Shown: positions 58,766 through 64,000 of the stretch, piece after piece
Layout of the letters: each line of letters starts with the position of its first letter
How positions within the stretch are numbered: position 1 is the stretch's first letter
Source of the DNA: Bradyrhizobium sp. CCBAU 53338
GTDB lineage: Bacteria > Pseudomonadota > Alphaproteobacteria > Rhizobiales > Xanthobacteraceae
Direction: 5' to 3'
Assembly: GCF_015291665.1 (NCBI RefSeq)
Contig: NZ_CP030049.1
Span: forward strand, 682,001 to 746,000
Length of the DNA: 64,000 nt
Program-made: the position numbers and the translations under genes
The notes under the pieces: model-generated
What the model was told of the DNA's origin: nothing
What the model saw: only the letters and a program-made list of their open reading frames with translations
Database searches by the model: none

Positions 58766-60388
58766 ATGACAGGCGATTTCGAGGAAACGTTCGTTCTTAT
58801 CGTAGGCGGAGGACCCGTCGGGCTGACATCCGCGATCGATCTCGCGCAGAGGGGGGTACCTTGCATTCTGATTACGGAAAACCTCGAGACGGCGACCCAG
58901 CCCCGCTGCAATTTCGTGAATGCACGCACTATGGAGCATTTCCGTCGTCTCGGACTGGCGGAGGAAGTTCGCGCGGCGGCGCCGCTTGCCAAAATGCATC
59001 CGCGCGTAGCCTTCGTCACGCGCTTCTGCGGCCACGAATTCGGTAACATCGATCTGCTGAAGACGCGCCTTAGTGAAGGGCAGCTCGGACCGGAGTCCGG
59101 CCTGTCCATCTCCCAGCTCTTTCTGGAGCCGCTGCTGCGCCGACATGCCGAGGCCTCGGAGTCGGTCGACGTGCGCTTCGGTACACGCCTGGTCGCGCTC
59201 GGTGGGGAGGACGGCGCTCCGATCGCAACGGTCGAAGACGTGCGCACGGGAGTGCGCAAACGAATCCGGTCTCGGTACGTCATCGGTGCCGATGGGGCTC
59301 GGAGTCCGGTTCGTCGTCACTTCAACATTTCCATGGCGGGCGACGACGGGCGCATCGACAATGCGTTCGTCTCCGGCACCATGATCACGTATTTCGTTCG
59401 GGCCCCGACTCTGCTGGAGGAGAGCAGGCGTGCGCCGGCGACCATCACCTGGATCATAAATCACGACCTCCGCGCGTTCGTTTTTGCCCAGGACGGCCGC
59501 GAGCGCTGGATCATTCATTATCAGGTTCCGGAAGGCCTCGGCTGGGAGCAGGTCCGCAGCGACGAGGTGATGCGGTCGATATTCGGCAAAGACCTTCCGT
59601 ACGAAATCCTCGCGGAGGGGCCGTGGACCGGCGGTTTGTCTTTGGTTGCCGCGGCATACCGGGCAGGTCCCGCTTTCCTCGTTGGCGACGCGGCGCACCT
59701 CTACACACCTCTAGGTGGCTTCGGCATGAACACGGGCATCGGAGATGTCCTGAACCTGACTTGGAAGCTTGCGGCAGCATACTCGGGGTGGGCCGGTCCC
59801 AACCTCCTGGATTCGTACGAGGCCGAGCGGAGATCCATCGGTTTGAGGAACTCGAAGATCGGCATCCACTGCTCGAAACGGAAAGGCAAGTGGCTGATCC
59901 CGCCGACCATCGAGGATGAAGGCGAGGCCGGTGCGCGTGCCCGGAAGACGTTCGGGGATTTCGTGGTCGTAGACGATCTCGACGAATACGACACGTCCGG
60001 ACTGCAGTTGGGCGAGCGGTACGAATCCTCCCCCATCGTTTGTGCCAATGGCACTGCCGCGCCTCCGGACACATGGAGCAACTACAAGCCCGCCGACTTT
60101 CCGGGAGCGCGTTCGCCCCACTTCTGGCCGTCGCCCGGACGCGGCTTCTACGATCTGTTGGGTCGAGACTACACCCTTGTCGATTTCGAAAGCGGAGAAC
60201 CTCTCGAGGCGTTGCTCGAGGCCGCGAAGCTGCGGAGGCTCCCGCTGTCGGTGGTCCGTTGTCCCGCTCCTGGCCAGCCCTACCAATCCAAACTCGTTCT
60301 GGTCAGGCCCGACCAGCACATCGCATGGCACGGAAACGCTCCACCGGAGGATCCGACGGCTGTGATCGACCGGGTGCGCGGAGCTTGA
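58766..60388 (+). CDS. FAD-dependent aromatic-ring monooxygenase (MhpA/PheA family)
   Basis: This 540-residue class A flavoprotein hydroxylase has ribosome site GAGAGGA. Motifs in order: 'VLIVGGGPVGLTSAIDLAQRGV' (GxGxxG), 'RCNFVNARTMEHFRRLGL', 'RSRYVIGADGARSPVRRHF' (DG motif), 'AFLVGDAAHLYTPLGGFGMNTGIGDVLNLTWKLAA' (GD motif), and a C-terminal thioredoxin-like domain after about residue 400 with 'DVNRV...LVRPDQHIAWHG'-type ending ('LVLVRPDQHIAWHG'). It uses NAD(P)H and O2 to hydroxylate a phenolic ring and so make a catechol for the extradiol dioxygenase at 56186. Substrate unknown. Confidence 0.92.
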   Translation: MTGDFEETFVLIVGGGPVGLTSAIDLAQRGVPCILITENLETATQPRCNFVNARTMEHFRRLGLAEEVRAAAPLAKMHPRVAFVTRFCGHEFGNIDLLKTRLSEGQLGPESGLSISQLFLEPLLRRHAEASESVDVRFGTRLVALGGEDGAPIATVEDVRTGVRKRIRSRYVIGADGARSPVRRHFNISMAGDDGRIDNAFVSGTMITYFVRAPTLLEESRRAPATITWIINHDLRAFVFAQDGRERWIIHYQVPEGLGWEQVRSDEVMRSIFGKDLPYEILAEGPWTGGLSLVAAAYRAGPAFLVGDAAHLYTPLGGFGMNTGIGDVLNLTWKLAAAYSGWAGPNLLDSYEAERRSIGLRNSKIGIHCSKRKGKWLIPPTIEDEGEAGARARKTFGDFVVVDDLDEYDTSGLQLGERYESSPIVCANGTAAPPDTWSNYKPADFPGARSPHFWPSPGRGFYDLLGRDYTLVDFESGEPLEALLEAAKLRRLPLSVVRCPAPGQPYQSKLVLVRPDQHIAWHGNAPPEDPTAVIDRVRGA

Positions 60389-60421
60389 CGAACCAAAACG
60401 AACGAAAAAGCGGGAGGGAAT

Positions 60422-61843
60422 ATGGGAATCGGAGGACAAGTCGTCGTTCCGTTCGATGGGTCCGCTCCGGTCGATAGCCGACCGGACGGCCGCAGGATCG
60501 ACTTGGACGAATTCGTGGAAGGCCGATCGATCGGCGCCTTCCACCTCAATGTCGTGCTTTGGCCACTGCTGGTCACGATCGCAGATGGTTTCGATCTTGT
60601 CGTAATGGGCTATGCCGCCCCCGAGATCATCAAGATATTGAACTTCGATCGGAGCGCGATGGGCGTCATCCTGAGCTCCAGCCTGGTCGGAATGCTGATC
60701 GGCACTCCGATAGCCGGCTATCTCGGCGACCGTTTTGGCAGGAAGCCTCTGATCGTTCTGTCGACATTGCTTTTCGGCCTAGCCACGTGCTCGACCGTGC
60801 TGGCCGCTTCCGTCGCGCAGTTCTGCGCTCTTCGTTTCGTCGCGGGAGTCGGCCTTGCCGGGATCATCCCTAACGCGACCGCGCTCGTATCGGAGTTCAT
60901 TCCACGCCGCGTCCGCGGTGCCTTCCTCATAGTCGTACAGCTCGGCGTGCAGATCGGAGGCATAGTACCCGGCCTCGTCGCCGCGTATCTGGTCTCCCGC
61001 TACGGCTGGGAAGTACTTTTCCATATAGGAGGCGCCGCTCCGGTGGTGCTGGCGACGGTGCTCGTTTTCGTACTGCCCGAGTCCATCAAGTACCTGTCGC
61101 TCGTTCCATCGAAGCGAGCGGAGCTTCTCAGGATCGCCAGGGCTCTCGACCCGAGGGGCCACCTTCCGGACGACGCGGTTTTCGCCTTGAAGTCCACGGG
61201 CTCGAGGGGAGCCTTGTCCCCGCTCGTGCCGCTTCGAAACGGCATGCACATCATCACACCGCTCCTCTGGCTACTCGCGGTGGTCAATTTGTTCACGACC
61301 CTTCTGATGGCGAGCTGGGCTCCGACGGTCTTGCGTGACATTGGACTTTCACCCGAAGCCGCCGCGCTCACGGCGACCCTGTTCGGTCTCGGAGGATTGA
61401 TCGGAAGCTTCATGCTTACGGTGGGGTTCAATCGCTATGGTTTTCTCGTCATCGTCGCTTTCTACATCGTCGCGATCCCCTCGATGGCGCTCATCGGCCA
61501 GCCGTTCGTCGATCGCGGAGTCCTGCCGTGGTTGGTTCTTGTGACCGGCATATGCGTTGCCGGTACCCAATCCGCGATCAACTCGGCTTTCGGAATGTTA
61601 TATCCAACCACCATCCGGTCGAACTGCGTCGGGTGGGGAATGGCGATCGGCCGCCTCGGAGCGATCGGAGGCCCTCTGTTCGGAGGCTTCCTGATGTCCA
61701 AGCAACTCTCCGGTACCGCTTTCTTCGAAACCGCCGCGTTGCCTCTCGTATTCGGCGTCCTGATAGCTGGCGTGCTGACGTACGCCTGCCGGCAGAGGTT
61801 CGGAGGCTGGACTTTGGATGAAAGGGCAAAGGGGGAGGCATGA
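60422..61843 (+). CDS. MFS transporter, aromatic acid:H+ symporter (AAHS) type
   Basis: This 473-residue twelve-helix transporter starts at ATG 60422 after GGGAGGG. Seen in helix 1: 'IADGFDLVVMGYAAPEI', the AAHS hallmark (D-G-x-D). The loop 2-3 motif is 'GYLGDRFGRKPLIVLS'. Also 'VAGVGLAGIIPNATALVSEFIPRRVRGAFLIVVQLGVQIGG' and loop 8-9 region 'LLWLLAVVNLFTTLLMASWAPTVLRDIGLSPEAAALTATLFGLGGLIGS'. It would import the aromatic acid degraded by the neighbouring enzymes. Overlaps the hydrolase gene by 4 bases. Confidence 0.92.
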   Translation: MGIGGQVVVPFDGSAPVDSRPDGRRIDLDEFVEGRSIGAFHLNVVLWPLLVTIADGFDLVVMGYAAPEIIKILNFDRSAMGVILSSSLVGMLIGTPIAGYLGDRFGRKPLIVLSTLLFGLATCSTVLAASVAQFCALRFVAGVGLAGIIPNATALVSEFIPRRVRGAFLIVVQLGVQIGGIVPGLVAAYLVSRYGWEVLFHIGGAAPVVLATVLVFVLPESIKYLSLVPSKRAELLRIARALDPRGHLPDDAVFALKSTGSRGALSPLVPLRNGMHIITPLLWLLAVVNLFTTLLMASWAPTVLRDIGLSPEAAALTATLFGLGGLIGSFMLTVGFNRYGFLVIVAFYIVAIPSMALIGQPFVDRGVLPWLVLVTGICVAGTQSAINSAFGMLYPTTIRSNCVGWGMAIGRLGAIGGPLFGGFLMSKQLSGTAFFETAALPLVFGVLIAGVLTYACRQRFGGWTLDERAKGEA

Positions 61844-62769
61844 CCGCTCCATTCGAAAACAATCGCTGGATGTCTTCGCCGCCGAACGAGATAGCAGAAA
61901 GAATAAGAGCCTTGGGGCCGGTGATAGATCCGCCCGGAACCGCGCGGATCTACGCAGACATCCTGGCTCACCAGCCGACCGACGGAGTCGACGTCATTCC
62001 CAACATCCGCTACGGAAACGGGACCAGGCAGTCGTTGGACGTCTATCGGCCGGTTGCGACATCGGGTTCGGTGCCTGTGGTGCTGTTCTTCCACGGTGGC
62101 GGCTACAGTCGCGGCGACAAGTCCGATAGGAGCAATGTGGGTTACTTCTTTGCCCGCAACGGGGTCACGGCCTTCATCGCGAACTATGGCCTTGCCCCGG
62201 AATGCAAGTGGCCGTCTGGGGCACGCGACGTGATTGCTGCCTTGAGGTGGGCCCAGGAGAATGCGCAAGATCATGGAGGAGATCCGAGACGAATATGTCT
62301 GCTCGGAGAATCGGCGGGAGCCGCGCACGTCGCTCTCGCTTCCTTCGTCTCCACCTTCCACAAGGGGCGACCTCTCCGAGCGGCCGGCGTGGTTCTGCAG
62401 TCCGGGTCTTACAACGTCGCTCTCGAACGCGTCGCGGCTGCGGCTTTCGGTATACCTTCTCCCGACCTGCGCAATCAGGCCTATTTCGGCGAGGAGACTG
62501 CCCGATATTTGGAGATGTCGACGACCCGTCTGATAGATGCCCCGGACGTGCCGACCTTGATCACCTACGCGGAATACGATCCGGTTCCGATGCAGGTGCA
62601 AGCCGGAGAACTATTCGCCACCTTGGCGCTGCGGGCGTCCCATTGCCCCCTGCTACTCCGGTTGTTGGGCCATGGGCATATCTCTCAATTCAGCTCGTAC
62701 AATACGGTGGATACCAGCGTAAGCGGACGGGTGCTCGATTTCGCGAAGTCTCTGCCGAGAGTCCAATGA
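61840..62769 (+). CDS. Alpha/beta hydrolase (HSL/esterase-like)
   Basis: This 309-residue alpha/beta hydrolase contains 'VPVVLFFHGGGYSRGDKSDRSNVGYFFARNGVTAFIANYGLAPECKWPSGARDVIAALRWAQENA' (oxyanion HGGG), nucleophile Ser in 'ICLLGESAGAAHVALASF', acidic residue near 'TYAEYDPVPMQ' and catalytic His in 'LLGHGHISQF'. This is the kynurenine formamidase/HSL-type subgroup. In the aromatic cassette it could release the aromatic acid from an ester or amide, or hydrolyse the ring-cleavage product. It is the last gene of the operon 58766-62769. Confidence 0.9.
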   Translation: MTAPFENNRWMSSPPNEIAERIRALGPVIDPPGTARIYADILAHQPTDGVDVIPNIRYGNGTRQSLDVYRPVATSGSVPVVLFFHGGGYSRGDKSDRSNVGYFFARNGVTAFIANYGLAPECKWPSGARDVIAALRWAQENAQDHGGDPRRICLLGESAGAAHVALASFVSTFHKGRPLRAAGVVLQSGSYNVALERVAAAAFGIPSPDLRNQAYFGEETARYLEMSTTRLIDAPDVPTLITYAEYDPVPMQVQAGELFATLALRASHCPLLLRLLGHGHISQFSSYNTVDTSVSGRVLDFAKSLPRVQ

Positions 62770-63566
62770 TCCATGGAGAACTGCAATTCGGATCCGAACG
62801 CCGGCCTCAGTCCCGCATTGCGATGTCAGGGGGGCCATCGCTGAATTGCGAAGCCGAAAGCGAACGGGGCGGCGACTTCCAGGCCGCTCCACGAAAGCGC
62901 TCTATGACCACGTAGTCCAAAGCAAGCTTCATCTGAATTGACGGCGCTCTGTTGAGATACCCGGTCCTTTGGTGATGCCCACCAGAGCTCTCTTTCCAAG
63001 CGGCTTACCTAGAGCCTTACTGAGTAACACTTGCGCTATGAAGAGTAATACGAGCCGTGCCTCGGTTGTCCTGATAGTTCCTGTTGAGCGGCCCTTGGAG
63101 ACGACGGTAATACTCCGGAGTGATGTCAGGCGGCAGAATGGTTGGAAGCGTTTGAACCGCGTCATTTACGTAAGGCAGACCTCTCCCGTTTCCGGGGCGA
63201 CAAAGTCAGCAATGAGAAGGCGAGACAGATTTTGCTTTTGCCAAACCTCATTGGCGACGGGCAATAGAGCGTCCGGGATGGGGTCTAGAGTCTCCAAGTC
63301 GCTCTGTTCTTTTTGACGCCCAATAATCCCGGCATCATCCGACGTTTCTTCCAGCCGCTTTGGGCGTGCAGAGTGTCGGCTGCATCCCCTAGGTCTAGAT
63401 TGAGCCCCGCATCGCTGGGTTCAAGGGGAAGCTCGCCGCCGCCACTGCCCCAAATAGTGAGAATTGGTTGAAACCAATTCGCGCCGTAAACGCGACGAAA
63501 GGGGAACAAAAGGAATCTCGGTCTGTCGTATGATCCGAATCCCATTACGCCGGACAAGAGAACACC
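62770..63566. other. Gap of about 800 bases, no supported gene
   Basis: No intact gene. On the minus strand two adjacent frames look protein-derived: 'SDAGLNLDLGDAADTLHAQ' (about 63425-63365) and then 'GIIGRQKEQSDLETLDPIPDALLPVANEVWQKQNLSRLLIADFVAPETGEVCLT' ending in a stop near 63167. I cannot name the family; this may be a decayed gene. The 3' end is the upstream region of the methyltransferase. Confidence 0.4.
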
Positions 63567-64000
63567 ATGGCACAGAATATCTACGACAATCCCGATTTCT
63601 TCGCCGGTTACAGCCAGCTTCCGAGACAAATTCGCGGTCTGGACGGTGCGCCTGAATGGCCCTCCATACGCGCGATTTTGCCAGCGATTTTCGGCAAGCG
63701 CGTCCTCGATTTGGGGTGCGGCCTTGGTTGGACGTCGCGCTGGATGCGCAAGCAAGGCGCAAACTCGGTGCTCGGCCTGGACCTCTCCGAAAACATGATC
63801 AGCCGGGCAAAGGCGGATACCAACGATCCAGAAATTAAATACCGGATTGCAGACCTGGAGACAGTGGAGTTGCCGCCGGCAGCCTTCGATCTCGCTTATA
63901 GTGCACTCACCTTTCACTATATCAGGGACTTCAGCCGTCTCGCGCGCATGGTCCACCAAGCGCTCACGCCCGGCGGGCATATCGTATTCACCATCGAGCA
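63567..64000 (+). CDS. Class I SAM-dependent methyltransferase (3' end outside window)
   Basis: The frame runs from ATG 63567 to the window end without a stop, giving 144 residues so far. Seen: 'NIYDNPDFFAGYSQLPRQIRGLDGAPEWPSIRAILP', motif I 'VLDLGCGLGWTSRWMRKQGA', acidic loop 'VLGLDLSENMISRA', 'YRIADLETVELPPAAFDLAYSALTFHYIRDFSRLARMVHQALTPGGHIVFTIE' (motifs II-III). This is the standard UbiE/COQ5-like Rossmann methyltransferase pattern. The substrate cannot be told from the visible part. Confidence 0.9.
   Translation, partial: MAQNIYDNPDFFAGYSQLPRQIRGLDGAPEWPSIRAILPAIFGKRVLDLGCGLGWTSRWMRKQGANSVLGLDLSENMISRAKADTNDPEIKYRIADLETVELPPAAFDLAYSALTFHYIRDFSRLARMVHQALTPGGHIVFTIE

Noticed and set aside
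58733..59698. 321-residue minus-strand frame over the FAD monooxygenase
   Set aside because: Antisense shadow; the plus strand has all flavoprotein motifs.
61462..62601. 379-residue minus-strand frame over the MFS and hydrolase genes
   Set aside because: No domain recognisable; both plus-strand genes are well supported.
63285..63980. 231-residue minus-strand frame antisense to the methyltransferase
   Set aside because: The plus strand carries a clear SAM-binding methyltransferase. Only the part beyond 63430 (minus) looks protein-derived, and I could not identify it.
1..64000. tRNA, rRNA, CRISPR arrays, insertion sequences, integrase or attachment sites
   Set aside because: I looked for cloverleaf-like ends, regularly spaced repeats, and transposase or integrase motifs and found none that I could support.

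Overview
The window looks like accessory chromosome of a rhizobial alphaproteobacterium. I infer Bradyrhizobium or a close relative from the many ABC importers, class III CoA-transferases and LysR regulators, the high GC content, and the mix of catabolic cassettes with decayed toxin-antitoxin and defence genes. I see no rRNA, tRNA, CRISPR array, intact insertion sequence or replication origin. Almost everything is small-molecule uptake and breakdown.

Layout. 1-3.3 kb: a NitT/TauT-type ABC importer, cut by the window start. 3.3-6.7 kb (minus): a CitE-like lyase, a class III CoA-transferase and a YeiH-type exporter, divergent from a LysR gene (6.8-7.7). 8.4-10.4 kb: a TrmB-like and a LysR-type regulator. 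10.7-14.6 kb: an EhuBCDA-like polar amino acid importer plus a DUF1989 (urea carboxylase-associated) protein. 14.9-15.5 kb: a shattered beta-carbonic anhydrase. 15.6-16.8 kb: an aminotransferase. 17.2-26.9 kb: an eleven-gene run with a maleate isomerase-like enzyme, a polyamine-type ABC importer, a biotin carrier, PxpB, PxpC, a second carrier whose biotinyl lysine is replaced by proline, PxpA, and a biotin carboxylase. 27-33 kb: a CoA-transferase, a mesaconyl-CoA hydratase-like protein, LysR, glutamate dehydrogenase and aldehyde dehydrogenase. 33.4-41.5 kb (plus): a split ThDP decarboxylase, a NitT/TauT importer, MmgE/PrpD, a CoA-transferase, a thiol dioxygenase of the 3-mercaptopropionate type, and an enoyl-CoA hydratase.

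41.7-46 kb is a decayed defence/toxin area: an AbiEii remnant, an intact hipBA pair, a broken nSTAND-type NTPase and a broken WGR protein. 46.2-53.8 kb is a cleanly coding alkanesulfonate cassette (three binding proteins, one permease, one ATPase, an acyl-CoA dehydrogenase-like flavoprotein and SsuD), visibly richer in G/C-ending codons than its neighbours. 53.8-56 kb is again decayed: YcaQ-like, epoxide hydrolase, HEPN-like and VapC remnants next to an intact VapB. 56-62.8 kb is an aromatic catabolism cassette: extradiol dioxygenase, SDR, GntR regulator, FAD monooxygenase, AAHS-type MFS transporter and alpha/beta hydrolase. A methyltransferase runs off the right edge.

The best candidate for an undescribed system is 17.1-26.9 kb. 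Biotin carboxylase, biotin carrier and the KipI/KipA pair together make up the domain set of urea carboxylase, here split into separate subunits and joined to a LamB/YcsF hydrolase, a dedicated importer and a maleate isomerase-like enzyme. I infer biotin-dependent N-carboxylation of an imported amide, lactam or imide followed by hydrolysis. The substrate cannot be read from sequence.
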